A stretch of 64,000 nucleotides of DNA from Polydactylus sextarius (GCA_016801845.1 CM028916.1:18289514-18353513); one strand, 5' to 3'; positions 12,820 through 25,311 are shown, counted from the first letter of the stretch. The notes: generated by a model not told the origin, from the sequence alone. Numbers and translations: made by a program.

Positions 12820-13360
12820 CTTGGTGTTTTGTTTTTCTTCTAAGCAGGACGATGAAAACTCGACATGTGTTAACTGTTGGTGACAGGACAGAGGGAATAA
12901 AGCGCTGGAGCCAGAGTACACTCACTGTCAATATTAACTTCGTCCTGGTTGCACACAGCTCTCGCAAAGCACGACCAAAAAAACAAAACAAAAAACAAAA
13001 GGTAAAGAAACAAAAACTACCTGAAACACTTCTTCCACTATCGCTCGGTCAAATCCGAGCAAAATAAAGTCGTGAAGAAAGTCGCTTTGGATCGCATCGT
13101 AACCGTGTCTGCGCACTGACGAATAGATTTGGCTCAACTTTTTTGACAGAATAGTCCCGCGGTAAACGAGCGGTGTTCAGCACTCCCCCCTACGCTGTGA
13201 CTCTCCGCCTGCTTTCCTCTCAGTCTACCCTGCTAACCTACTTTCTCCAAAGCGTGGACTCTCACATGATCTCACTGCCGACAGCTCCTCCAGCAGCACT
13301 GACGGGGGCGCGCACGCATCGGGAGCGAGTTTTAAGGTGGTTGGCTGCGAGGATGATTGA
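12813..13360 (-). promoter_or_regulatory. rorc: ROR promoter, 5' UTR and start exon
   Basis: The start exon ends ATG AGA G, followed by a donor GTGAGT at 12812. The single trailing G joins CT CAG ATC of the next exon to give MRAQIEV. This is the short amino terminus used by mammalian RORgamma-t and RORbeta1. Upstream on the minus strand the DNA is relatively CpG-rich, with a TATA-like CCACCTTAAAACT at 13340-13328 and a CT/GA tract just beyond it. A transcription start near 13.3 kb is inferred. No in-frame upstream ATG was seen in the part I read. Confidence 0.55.
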
Positions 13361-13370
13361 CGACTGATCA

Positions 13371-13412
13371 CCTCTCTCTCTCTGTCTCTCTGTCTCTCTC
13401 TCTCTCTCTCTT
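13371..13412. repeat. (CT)n tract beside the ROR promoter
   Basis: CTCTCTGTCTCT repeats followed by CA-rich sequence immediately upstream of the inferred ROR transcription start. Confidence 0.85.
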
Positions 13413-14817
13413 TCACACACACACAAACACACATAGACGGGATGAAAACATAAAGATTACCTCTAACAGGATGTGAATGGAATTAAACAGCCAGTCAGTT
13501 CTGCTTTGAAACGGACATTAATGCGCACACATGCGCTCTGTGCCACTTCCCTGACTGAACAAGTGGAGAACGATGAAGCCTGTAAATCTGTCATTAAGAT
13601 TCATGCTCGTCTGATTAGGTGTTGCTAAAATTGACAACAAGAACAAGCAACAACAAGCTCTCTAACAGCTACTCCGTTTCACAGACATTTGAGTGTGTGC
13701 TTTGTTTGCTTCACTGGTGTTAATTTCAACTGTGAGCTTCCTAAAGAAAAACAAAAACACAGATCTAAATGATAACTGATGAACCAGTTAGGACTAAAAT
13801 TCACTCCTTCAGCTTCTTATCACTCTTGCTGACTATAAACGAAAGTTTTCCAGATTACACAAGGTGTTTTGAAAAACTTTGGTTTGTAGTTTTCTCTATA
13901 AGTATATTATTTGCAGTATTCACGACAGGTTACATTAGACACCATTTCCCTTTTCACTCAGTCAATTTAGAAAGTGTATTTATTTTATGATGTACATTTA
14001 TGACACCTATAATAGTGCTTGCTGTTTACAAAGAGAAACACCTGTTTTCAGAGAAATGAGAAAAGTAAAAAAAAAAAAAAAGTTTATTTAATTTTATTGG
14101 CAAATAATATATAAGTTGGAGATTTCTGCAGTGACTTTGTGAGGTTGTAAAATATTTATTCAAGCTCGTTGACTCAAATGAGCTTTGTTCCTTAGTATGC
14201 TCATCAGTGTGAGGCAGAACAGGCCAGAAAATATCCCTGGCTTTTTTCCCAGTGATTGCTCACCATCTCTCGATTTATTCTCTGTAGAGCAGAGCTGCTA
14301 CAGAGTTTACACTCAGTGACCTTGCGAGGTTTGTTTCACAGCAGTCTGGTTCCTGTTTCATGTTTGTATTTCTGTACTGGACATGCTGGAACACATCACA
14401 GAGAAAAAAAAAAGAAGAAAAAACTGCTGTGATATTTGAATCTCAATTATTTATCTTGTTCGTCTCTGTGCATAATAGTATGTTAGTCACACTGTTGGCA
14501 TTCTTTCCAGAAAATGTACCAAATGTCTTATTTTTTTGCTCATATGAGTCACATCTTTATTTCTTTGTGTGTATGAATCTGTGAGTGTGTGTGAGACTTT
14601 AAAGCAAATGTACAGCTGATGTTCCTTGATTAATTAGTGACTGAAAAAGGATTTAGATTCGGATGTAATTGTGGGTGTTTTGGGACAGTAAGTGACTGTT
14701 GGTGCTGATCGGGAGGCGGGTGCTCGCTAAGGAGGGTGGGGGTGCTGCAGCGGGTGGCCTTATGATGCAATGTCCTGGCAGTGATGTTATGAAACAGCAT
14801 GAAGGCAGAGATTACTC

Positions 14818-14828
14818 AAACTAGGTTA
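14818..14828 (+). promoter_or_regulatory. Near-consensus RORE
   Basis: AAACTAGGTTA has one mismatch to the ROR element. The next bases, AGTGGAGCAGCC, closely match those following the 11930 site (AGTGGAACAGCC), so the resemblance extends over about 20 bp. Confidence 0.35.
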
Positions 14829-16435
14829 GTGGAGCAGCCGAGCACAGAGCACCTACAGTCACTGATTCTTTTTCTGTTTCTCTCACTCACCCACACAGCA
14901 ATGCACAGGCGCTCCCATTCCTTTGTTTTTTTTCCTTTCCAAACCCGTTTCCTCTGCCTACTCCTTGTTTTTCAAAACATAATCCCTTATCTTATTTATT
15001 TGTGCACCACTTCTCCTGTTTGTCAGCCAGAATTAGCCGTATCCGATCAGTTTGATGTTTTTATTCATGCACACATGTTCAGTTCAATCATTTTTTCTGG
15101 CTTTTCCAACACAATTTTTTTTCTCCTCTGCTTTTTCTGTCTGTTTTTCCCCTCTTCTCTCACCCCCTACACATCTCCACTTAAGCCCCTCTGTTCTATG
15201 TCTCCCTTGACAACGGCAGTGACACTTTGACCTCACTTCTTACGTAACCACTGTGCAAACTTGGTTAAACAGGCGAGAAGGGGAGCGAGAGCGAGAGAGT
15301 GGGAAGAGGAGGGAGGAGGTCTCCGGCATGGCTTCATGTATGGCAGACATTTTGTTGCCCGATGATAAAGTAAGAGGTGAAAGAAAAGGCAAGGTAGAAG
15401 GAGGGTTTGGAGAGGCTGGAGGATTTTGGAAAGCTGCCAGCAGCAACATAACAGGATGAGGGGGCAGATGTGGGAGGCCTCGCTGAGATGATACATAAAT
15501 GGACGGATATTTACATCACAGACTGTGTGACAACAAGCAGAGCTGTCGTACACACAAGGAGGTGAAATAACTCACGTCCTGTCATGTATAAAAAAAATCT
15601 CTCAACACAGACATTTAGAGTGACACATGTGTGTCAGACAGACTATAAACACAGTAGACAATATGTTTTTTATTGGGCTGGTTTCTGTGTATGGGAAACT
15701 ATTACACATCAGCTACAGGTTATGTTAGAGTGTAAGTTGACCACTGTTACATTGTACAGACACATCAACACAATTTTCACATCCAATTATGCGTCTGTGC
15801 TCATCACTGACGCTTTGAACGCGAGGCGAGCAGGCATCTTGTTGCTCAAGGCGTCTTGTTGTCAAGAATAGCATGAGGTTTCTCCTGACTCAGATCAAAG
15901 CCAGCACAGCCTTGTGACTCCCCAGGGTTGAATTTAAAGGCCTCGTTCACATCAAAGAGTCTTTGTAGGGATGAGGGACCAACTGTAACTGATTGGCCGC
16001 ACATGGTTACAGAGGGGCCCCATGGCCAATCTCCCTGACATAGCAGCATCAACTCTGTACATTCCAGTCTAGCTTCTCACATGGCGTATTGTAAAAACAT
16101 TGGAATGCATTTGTATGTGAACGGGGTGTAATTTGGTACATCTCTCACAGTCTGTTTACTACACCTTGTCCTCTCATTTCTTAAATTGTACTAATTTGTA
16201 CATTGCATGCAAAAAACAGCCGAAACACAAACACACACATACACTGGACTGTACCAGTCAGTTTGCTGAGATTATTTCAGGCTCCAGCCATCCATAGAGC
16301 TATAATCCCTCACTCCCTCTTTCCTCATTCAGTTAATCTCCCTGTTTTCTCCTCTCTAGAAGCTACATTAATCCCTCTCGCCCCCTCCTCCCTGTAGCCG
16401 TGGCTCTGTAATCTGGAGCTGTGAGCTTTGCTGCG

Positions 16436-16446
16436 TCACTAGGTCA
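16436..16446 (+). promoter_or_regulatory. Near-consensus RORE
   Basis: TCACTAGGTCA has one mismatch in the AT-rich 5' extension. It shares the exact 11-mer CTAGGTCAGTG with the sites at 11930 and 19476. Confidence 0.35.
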
Positions 16447-16702
16447 GTGTGTCAGACAAAAGTACAAACACTGTTCTCTCCTGTCATGAACTACTCATCC
16501 TCCTCCACTCAAATCCACTTTACATCTATGTTCTATCTCTGTATTTTCTATATTTCACTCCCCATTTCTTTTTTCTCATATCAGCTCCTGTTACCTCTTT
16601 CTGCTCCAGCACATCTGTTTCTTCTTCGAGCTCAGTTTCTCCTTATCGCTTTAAATTTTCATACACTCTACAGCTCTTGTGTTTGATAATCCTGTAGAGT
16701 AA

Positions 16703-16724
16703 TAATATATATATATATATATAT
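16703..16724. repeat. (TA)n microsatellite
   Basis: A short TA run in the intergenic spacer. Confidence 0.9.
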
Positions 16725-19047
16725 GAGCTCAGTCACAGGTCATTAGGTGCAGATTCATCTCAATGACCAAATGAAGTCCCTCACATACCCTCCAAGAAGA
16801 GCGCCGACAAACTGCACGTTCTCGTAGTGTCCTTCGTCTGGCTTTCACTTAATTACGCTGCTGAAAGTGAAGCAGTGAAATGAGAAATTGAGAAGCTCTT
16901 GTGCCATTTATCGCCCGACATTCAGCAGGTGCGTTAGACCTTCCTCACAGCTTGTGCTAAATGTGAAATATTTTAAGTAAAACTTGAATGTTTTCTATAG
17001 AGGAAGAAGTATTTGACAGTCAAAACTCAGCCACTGGCTAAAATGCAAATCTAAACCCTGACCGGCACAGTTGTGGTGTTGAATGATCATTGTCAGGTCA
17101 TTGAAAACTTGAAACTTGAACTTGATGAAGTATGAAGTCATACATGCATCCCTACATAAAATGTGTTCTGACAAAGATAGAACAGCTGTGTGTGTGTGTT
17201 TCATACATTTTTGTGTCTTTTGTCTGTAAACACATAATACTGATTCCTCAGACTCGTACAGTAGAACCACAAAGCTATTTATAATTATTACACCCAATGA
17301 TTCAAGATGTGTTTAAGGCCACAAAACACAGGAGTGTTGAACACAGGAAGGATGTTTTCTTCTCTGTTTCCCTTCTACAAATAGTCACATAAATCAAACC
17401 ATTAACACTCTAATTACAACTTCACTTAATGTACACCTCAGGTACTGCAGGATGTTCTGTGCTTAGGAGGGTTTCCTCTTACATGTTGCTCAATTCAGAC
17501 AGGAGTTTCTTCTAGAAATGTCGGTCATGGTTGTTTGACTATGTCAGAAATGTTGACGCACACACTGAGTTACTCCTCTGTTTTAATTTGTACAGTATGT
17601 CCAGACTTGTCTTGTCACTCACTGTCTCCCTCTTCCTTTCCCCTACTCATCTTTGTTCTGAACAAACCAGGTTGTCCACACCCACAAACACTTGAATAGA
17701 GGGAGGACCCCGCTGTGCTGACACATATCCATTACTTAAACCTTCAATTTAGGTAATAAACTTTCAAAACAAAAGGCTGCCATGATTGATGCAAACCTGT
17801 TCATAACTATAAATGACAGCGCTGCGCAGTGTGGAAAAACTGCAGCTTTGTCTGTGTCGGCATCAACATGGAAGTATGATGCATATACAAATAAGTGACA
17901 TGCAAAGATGAGGTAAAAGAGTGAAAAGGAGGTTGTTATGGCAACTGAGCAGTGTTTATTTCAAGTGTGAATCAACGTGTTTTGCCATGTAAACCTGACC
18001 CAGTTATACCCAAGGGAGTGTGAATGAACAACAAATACGCACCAAGATCCATGTGCTACACACACACGGACGCTGTGATATTTCTATCAACAGTAAATAA
18101 GGCAGCGAACGCAGTGAGGTGGAAGAAGTTATTCCAGTATCCTGCATTTTTCCTCAGCTGTGATTATTCTCGCTTCTGCCTCGCATATCTTGCGTTTCCT
18201 CTATCTTTGGCCCGATGACCTACATTTGTTGTGTGCCATCCATAAAGCTGCTGCTATACACTCCTTATTTCACTTCTTTTTCAACCTCACATTTTCTTTT
18301 ATCCTCTCATATTTCTCAGATCCTCTATTCTCTTTCATTTCCATACAACACCAGAGGACATTTTTTTTTTCATTTAATCCTACAACTGCCTCATATAATG
18401 TAATAACAGAAGAATGGCTTAGGAAAAATCATCTGTTTGTAATCATCATGTCCTATTCATACATAATACATCAGCTAAAAATCAAGTGTAGTTAGTGAAC
18501 ATGTTTAACATCTCCTCCTCCTTTTGCACAACCTGTTCAACAGCGTGTTCACCTCCTTTAGATCATTCTCTGAGATAAATGCTCTGCATTTTAGTGTGAA
18601 TCCTGAGTGAGATTTGATAATTCAGAATTCAGTTCACATAGTGTATAACCGCCCAGATGACTCATTGCAGCACAGCCAACAGAAACAGAGACATCTAGTG
18701 TTGGGATTGTGGTCTAACATGCCAGGCTTATGTAATACTTGGAGTTCGCTCTTTAGTAATGCATATTTCATGATTTTTGGCCATCATTGTCGTGGGACTG
18801 TACAGATGCACGATAAGTCACAAGTTAATTATTTGATTTGGTTTATAAAACTGCAGGTGAATGCAGTGATTTTCATTATGTCTGATGTACACGTGTACTC
18901 GCACAAACACACACACACACACACAGCCACTGAAGGAGTTTCTATAAAAATGTGTTGCCAAGGCAATCTCACAGTAAGAGTGACACACTTTCTGATCATT
19001 GCACTTGACTGCCCCTGCAAATGTGAGAGAGTCTGATCACAGATTGA

Positions 19048-19075
19048 CACCCCCCCACACACACACACACACACT
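19048..19075. repeat. C-run plus (CA)n microsatellite
   Basis: CCCCCCC followed by CACACA units. A second short CA run lies at 18907-18924. Confidence 0.85.
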
Positions 19076-19475
19076 CTCAAAAAAACATTATGCAACACCA
19101 AGGCATTATGTAACCCATCATCACAACAAAAAGCTGGACCAAATCACTGAAACACTGGCTGGTTAGTGGATCCATATGGTGCAGCTGAGTCATGTAATTT
19201 GACTGGCATTTGTAAAAAAAGTGCAAGTTGCCTTTGTTCAGCTGATGCTTGTTTGCTTAATGCCGATTTGGAAGATGTATCACTGTCACCGGCCGAGTGG
19301 AGAGTGTGTGGTGTTTGTCAGATCCAGGAGGTAATAAGGGAGAAACAGGAGGCCTGAGCAGAAAGTCTGCATTGCGTCACAGTGGGGAGCAGAGGAAAAG
19401 GGGAGAGAAAAGAGACAGGAGGGGAGGTGAGGGGTGGGGGGGGCACAGCGAGGGGAGAGAGGGGTGTGTCTTCAC

Positions 19476-19486
19476 TGACCTAGTTA
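19476..19486 (-). promoter_or_regulatory. Consensus RORE, minus strand
   Basis: TAACTAGGTCA on the minus strand is identical to the 11930 site and is again followed by GTG. It lies about 6 kb upstream of the ROR promoter, in the orientation of the gene. Confidence 0.55.
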
Positions 19487-20658
19487 GAGCTATGGAACCC
19501 CCCCCACACACCCCCTGCCCTCCCCCTCCATCCCCACCTCACCCTCATCCGCCCAGCACCCCGCCTCACTACTGACGTGTAAAGGGCACTTTCAAACAGT
19601 ACCAGACAGACAGGAATGAATGCATGGAGGCAGGAAAGAGAGATAGCCAAGTAGAGAGACATGTAGAGGGAGGGTGGGGGGGTGGGCAAGTCGACATGAG
19701 TCAAGAAAAATGAGTTTCACTGAGACCATCGCAGACAAATATATCCATAGTGATATACCAGATTGGGGTAGATCTGGGAAATATCTCTGTGAAAACAGGA
19801 TAAGCCTGAAGGGATTTGAAATAAATTAATGATAACAACAGACTGCATCCGAAATACTGAAGCCCCTTCATATCCTGTGCAATATTAGATTTAGACCTTT
19901 ATTTTTTAGAGAATGATATCTTAGAAGCTTAAAGCAGCTTTTAATAAAAACAGAACATCTCTTAAAAAATGCAATAACAGCAAAAATACAAGCTGGAATT
20001 ACTAATAAACAAGATCTAATCCGACATTTCCGGTGCTGTTCAGTGTTTTTTTTTTTTTTTTTTTGAAGATCTTTGCAGTGTAAAATGTGTTTGATTAACA
20101 TATGCACATACATTAATGTATTAATTACAAGAAATTCACAAGCTACTACATCTCCACCAACAGACAGCTGCTCTTAACCTTCAGCCTTTTCTCTAACAGG
20201 ATGATTGTTCCTTCCTCTGGCTTCAAATATCCAACATCACAGTTCAGAGGCCACAGACCAATGGAGCAACCTGCCTGTTTTGTATTAAAAGGGCACGCCA
20301 AGACTTTTATGAAACCAAACTGTATCAACTAAAAATAGACTTAACAACATAAAACAAGTAAAAAAGGACAACTTCATAGAAACCTGTCTGCTCTGTCATC
20401 TGGTTTCGTGTCACAAATTCTCAACTGTTCCGTTAAACGTGTCCAACATTTGTTTTTTCCAGATCAGGTTTTCAGATTTCTGTCCTGTCTTTTTTTTTTA
20501 TTAGAATTTTTTAAAGGGCCTGAGACATTGACTTTTTGGTCTCTTTATGTCAAACCTTTCCTTTGCTTCTGATGAACTTTCATCCCAGCACTTTAATGCT
20601 GATTTCTTCATCTTTGGTGGCAACTGAAACTGATATTTGCTCATCTCAGTGATTCCTT

Positions 20659-21385
20659 CAGGGCTGCCAACAATGGTCTCACGCAATGACCGTGAGACAC
20701 ATGTTTTTGACTGCCTTCACGCACTCTCACGCCACACCTCCAATTTCTAATGCCGGAAAAAAGATCTGTTCATCTATAATCTGATCTATGTGTTGAGCCT
20801 GATCAATGCCACTCGCAATCAGTTCATTTTTGCCTTGTTCTTGGCTGAACTGGCCAAGAACCCCAGTTCCTTTACACCAGTGGCAGACCGTGCATTTCAC
20901 ACCTGGGCCTTCAGTGGTGTCCTTCCTAAAAAAAAAAAAAAAGCACATCGTAGTAGCACCAACAGCCAACATCCAGGCACAAATCCAGACCTCTGGTTTT
21001 AATGAGGAAAACTAGTAAGCAGAGCACATGTGCTTACTAGCTGAGCTAACAGGAGCATTACGTAATTAGGCAATGTACCGGTTTTATTGTCGTCTTGACA
21101 TATCACAGGTACGCACCTCTGTTTTCTTGAATTGTTTGTCTTGAAAATGGCTTTGAAAGTTTATCTGCAACCAAATCAATTTCATCTTCTCTGTCAGCCA
21201 TTGTTCAAAGAACAAAAACAAATCTTCATCAAATTATCAAATCTTCTTGCTTTTGGACACATTTGCCTTGACTGGTTCATCTTCTGACCATCCAATCACT
21301 GGACTTGTAAATGGTGATGTCAGCACTGTTGGGCCCCACAACCCCCATTCTCACTCCAAGGTTTGTGGAAAAGTTGGCAGCTCTG
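20659..21385. mobile_element. hAT-like nonautonomous DNA element with terminal inverted repeats
   Basis: The left end CAGGGCTGCCAAC (20659-20671) pairs with the right end GTTGGCAGCTCTG (21373-21385) at 12 of 13 positions. The 727-bp length and the CAGGG start fit a short hAT-type element. No transposase frame is visible, so it would need helper enzyme from elsewhere. No perfect 8-bp target duplication was seen, which suggests age. Confidence 0.55.
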
Positions 21386-22624
21386 TTTCTTTCCTAAGTG
21401 CTACTTAAAAACACATTTGCAATCAGAGACCATATTAATAATAAATCAAATCCAGAGCTGCTTTTGGTTGTAAAACACTTGATTCTTTGTCTTTTGACAC
21501 TTTTATTTGTCTTATAACCATGTTCCTTAATGATTCATACAGAGGAAGGACAAGCTCTGAATCTATAATATGAATCAATGTCCTCCCTCACTAAAGTAGC
21601 CTTCATTTTACTCTTAACATCTATTTATTCCTCTCAAACAAAGCTTTTCTTTTGTCTTAAACATCTTGGATCGATGACAGAGACAAGCATTGTACACAAT
21701 GTTGCCAGGAGCCAGAATCAGTAATACATTTTCTCATTTTTTTCCGCAACCATGACCTCATCTCGTCAAGTTGAGAGCCTCTGCGCTTCCAAACCAGCAC
21801 CTCTTTGCTTATTATTGTCAACACTTGGGTACAGTAAAACTAATTAGCCGAGTATAACATTAAACAGCATATCACAATGGACCGATTCTGACATTATGTT
21901 CAATCAATATGCAGGATTTGTGTCACGAAACACTCAGAAGCTTAGTCACCCCCGGTGAATACATACCCTCTGTCATAAACAAATGAATCAGAACCCAGAA
22001 GACAAACAAGCACATAGTTACTGTGAGGAAAAACAAAGCAAAACATAACAACAAGAGATGTGCACTCACATACAAACACGCAGAGAGATGGTCGCGAACA
22101 CACACAAACACTGCCCCACAAAGTCCCGGTGGAGCTCAGTTTCTAATTTAGTTTCTATTAAGTGACCCATCATTGTGCAGCGTCTGGTGTGTGTGTGGCA
22201 GCCTGTGTCCAGACCAACACCCCCCGTCCCCCAACATCTGTCCAACGTTGACAAAATAACTCGTTGACCGTAGCCGCATGAAAGTAGTGACAGGTCTGCG
22301 GATGCTTTAATGACTTTAATGACTCAGTATGTCTCAATTATCAGCGTTATTTACCCAGGGTCGTTCAACAGAAGCTGAATCTAGTGGTGTGTGGTTGTTC
22401 TGGAATAGGAAATGATGCACGAGATAAATACAGTTTCACAATCACTGTTGGCACATCATTTCCATCACCATTGTGCTGCTTTGTGGTCCATTTTTGTCTG
22501 TTTTGTTTTTGTTGTCTCCTCTTTTCAACCAACAGAACAAAACATCGACCTATTTCCCCTCACTGGTTGTTGAAGGTTTTTTTTTTTGTAATTTGTCTTA
22601 TTCCAGTCTGGTATTGTCAGCGCA

Positions 22625-22910
22625 GCTACTGACCTCGTGCTTTCACCTTCATCAGTGTTGACCTCATTTGCCTCCATGATTTTAAGATTTAAGAGTTTGA
22701 CTTTTAGAGCTGCACATGGACAAGCCCCACAATACATTTGTGAGCTTTTAACTCCATATTGCTCAGGACGATGACTTAGGTTGCCTTTAAACTGTCATGT
22801 TATGTTGTGTTACTTATATTGTCTTGTTACCCCACTTGGCACTTTTATTGTAAAGCACTTTGTGATTTTTTCTGTGAAAAGTGCTATAGAAATAAAGTTT
22901 ACTTGCTTAC
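22625..22910 (+). mobile_element. 5'-truncated LINE 3' end
   Basis: A degraded frame (RAAHGQAPQYICELL) resembles the LINE C-terminal tail. It is followed by GTAAAGCACTTTGTG and AAAGTGCTATAGAAATAAAG, a typical 3' end of a fish non-LTR retrotransposon. It is a dead-on-arrival copy. Confidence 0.6.
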
Positions 22911-23764
22911 AGTTTCCTGAGACAGCTACCGAACTGTAGAAACAGCAGTTTTATTCATTCAGTAGACTCATCAAGTGCTGCAAAGTTGCAACTTCTGTTT
23001 AAGACAGCTAGCAGCGGTTCTCTTTTAAACAAATGTATCCCCCTAAACCACAATACTGCATGCATACGCATTGAAACTGAAAAAAAAAAAAAGCGCAGCA
23101 TACAAGGAAATGACACAAACGTGACATTTACCCAGTAGTCTAACCATTTCAGTGGAACTCATGCATAGGAGCACTCAGTTTGTAAGTTTTGTTTTTTTAT
23201 CGGTTCATGTCAATTTTATAATACTACCACTACTACAATCGCCAATGTTTTTGACTGTACGTATGTTAAAGTTACCAACTGAGATTTGATGAATCTGACT
23301 TGAACTTGACATTGTAACACACTGAAACTTTTTTCTTTTTAAATTACTTCCCATTATACACAATAAGCCAGATATAGAAGTTGATGACTCAACAACTTCT
23401 TAACTAGTTCTTTCACAGCTTCAGTCAAGTTTTAAATGAATAGAGCGATTTCCATTTTTCATGTCTGTCATAAAATAATGCTCACATACTTCCACGTTTT
23501 CCTAATTTTGTCTGTTATCACCACGGAAAGATTCTTAGCTAAAACCTATTTCAACAAAATCAATTCAGGAAAATGTCAGAGGTTGTGTGCAACCTATTTG
23601 AGACAGTAACATTAACAAGGGGTTTTGAGCTGTAACTGTGACTAGCTAATTCACATTATTCAAGATCCAAAACAGTGGATTTCATCCCTTTCGTTGGATT
23701 TTTGGGTCAGTATTGAACAGGAATCCCATTGAAGTTTTAATGTTCTTTTTTTAAAAAAGGTATA

Positions 23765-23931
23765 TTTTTGGCTTTTTGCCTTCATTGACGGGTCAATGAA
23801 GATAGACAGGAATGTGGGGAGAAACATGGGGGAGTGACATGCCGAAATGATCGACACAGCCGGGAAATCAAACTGCTGATTGCTGCGCGGCTTATGACCC
23901 GAAGTGGTGTACCCTAACCACTGGGCGCTCC
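23765..23931. repeat. Teleost interspersed repeat (CAGGAATGTGGGGAGAAACATGGGGGAGTGACATGC type, abbreviated)
   Basis: The block with GACATGCCGAAATGATCG and CTAACCACTGGGCGCTCC is a familiar repeat in many fish genomes. The tail resembles a tRNA-like box. The repeat's class is not certain. Confidence 0.5.
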
Positions 23932-24384
23932 AAGTTCTAATATTTTAATGTCTTGGAGACTACTTCTGCTTGTGTAAAACAAGTTGCATTGAGCCTTTTG
24001 TGGCTCTGGAGGGAGTTATGTGAAGACTTCAAGTGTCATAAATTGAGACAGTGTCTGTTGAGGTTTTGACATTTTAGTGAGGAATAAAACGACAGTGTCT
24101 CCAGTTCTGCTGCATAGATTTTGATGCTTCTTTAAAACTACTCTCTCTATTGTGAGCCTGACAACACTGGAATAAATGGGTACATCTGTTCAGTATTTTT
24201 TTAACATGGGAGATCATTATAGTGCTTTTTTTAGACAGATTAGGAAAGATGTGAATCTATTCTTCGATAAATTTATGTTGTGTGTTTTTATGCTCAGCTG
24301 TTTGGAGTTGTATCTCCATAATTATGCCTTCCTCTATACTAACAACTGATTTCTCACTAACATTGCCACTTCATACAGACGAAT

Positions 24385-25284
24385 ATGGGCAACTTCACAT
24401 CCAACTCAACTTGTGAGGTGAAAAGCCTTGACATCACTTTGGGTGTTTGTTACCTTCCACTGTTTTTCCTGGGTTTCTTTGTCAACGTTGCAGCTCTGCG
24501 CGCCTTCATCAGCATATGGCGTTCCTGGAAAGACACCCATATCTACATGTTCAACCTGGCTATAGCTGATTTTACCCTCGTCCTCTTCCTGCCCTTTCGA
24601 ATTTACGATTCTTTCATCTGCCTGCCAAAGACGAGATTCTGCACTGTCCTCCTGTCTATACATTTCATCAACATGTATGCCAGCATCATGACCACGATGG
24701 CCATAAGCGTCCAGCGCTACCTGATCATAAGATACCCTCTGTTGGCCAAGTCATGGAGGAAGAAGAAGGAGACAGCTTTTGCTGTGTGCTTGATGTTTTG
24801 GGTTCTTTTGGTGACAATATGCTATGCATTTCGCGAGGAGAACTACCCCGATAAACTTTGGACATGTTATGAAAGACGTAAAGATCAACCACTGAAAGAT
24901 GAGTTTTTTTGGATTCTGCTCTTACTGGGTTTCCTCATTCCGCTGGTGATCATTGTGTTTTGTTCCAGTCAGATCATTTCTATTCTGTCAAAGGAAGATG
25001 AAGAATCAGAAGAAAAGAAAATCATGACTGACATCGTAAAAACAAACATGACTGTGTTCATTGTCTGCTTCACTCCAATCCATATCGCCTTTATTCTCAA
25101 CTACCTTACTGAGCCACCTCCAGATTGGGAAAAAACGCTCCAACCTGTGCATATATATTTTGTTGTGAGTGAATGGATCGCCACCACAAACTGCTGCTTT
25201 GATTGCATCAGCTGTTATTTCTTGTTGAAGCAGTTTTATTCTGTACCGAGAGCTTGTGTGTCATTTTTTGAGAGCTTAAAGTAA
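24385..25284 (+). CDS. GPR35/GPR55-like class A G-protein-coupled receptor
   Basis: 299-aa seven-helix receptor in one coding exon. Approximate helices are 20-43, 52-75, 86-112, 131-149, 174-198, 217-241 and 253-283. Seen directly: N-glycosylation sites at N3 and N7; Asp62 in NLAIADF (TM2); Cys86 and Cys161 for the TM3-ECL2 disulfide; CFTP in TM6 in place of CWxP; and DCISCY in TM7 in place of NPxxY, as in GPR35/GPR55. The DRY box reads Q110-R-Y. ECL2 is short, and the third loop is acidic then basic. The subfamily call rests on NLA.AD, the RYPLL motif after TM3 and NCC.D..CY in TM7. The ligand is not predictable; P2Y-like or other GPR55 relatives remain possible. An acceptor (CATACAG, 24371-24378) 6 nt before the ATG implies an upstream noncoding exon. 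Confidence 0.85.
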   Translation: MGNFTSNSTCEVKSLDITLGVCYLPLFFLGFFVNVAALRAFISIWRSWKDTHIYMFNLAIADFTLVLFLPFRIYDSFICLPKTRFCTVLLSIHFINMYASIMTTMAISVQRYLIIRYPLLAKSWRKKKETAFAVCLMFWVLLVTICYAFREENYPDKLWTCYERRKDQPLKDEFFWILLLLGFLIPLVIIVFCSSQIISILSKEDEESEEKKIMTDIVKTNMTVFIVCFTPIHIAFILNYLTEPPPDWEKTLQPVHIYFVVSEWIATTNCCFDCISCYFLLKQFYSVPRACVSFFESLK

Positions 25285-25311
25285 AACACATGATGTTATT
25301 TTGCAATTTAT

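Larger units (their letters stand above)
13413..24368. other. Intergenic spacer between ROR and the GPCR
   Basis: About 11 kb with no supportable gene. It holds ROR-response-like motifs (14818, 16436, 19476), microsatellites, a terminal-inverted-repeat element (20659-21385), a LINE 3' end (22625-22910) and a teleost repeat (23765-23931). Open frames here are short and compositionally biased. Confidence 0.6.

Noticed and set aside
12934..13137. Open minus-strand frame in the ROR 5' region as a longer ROR amino terminus
   Set aside because: It has no ATG and no donor in the required phase, and the MRAQIEV start exon lies downstream. Best read as 5' UTR.
14799..15230. 143-codon plus-strand frame
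   Set aside because: Phe/Leu/Ser/Thr-rich translation of pyrimidine-rich DNA, with no domain, signal peptide logic or splice context.
15846..16052. 68-codon minus-strand frame in the ROR-GPCR spacer
   Set aside because: Unrecognised, no splice context and no conserved motif. Not enough to call.
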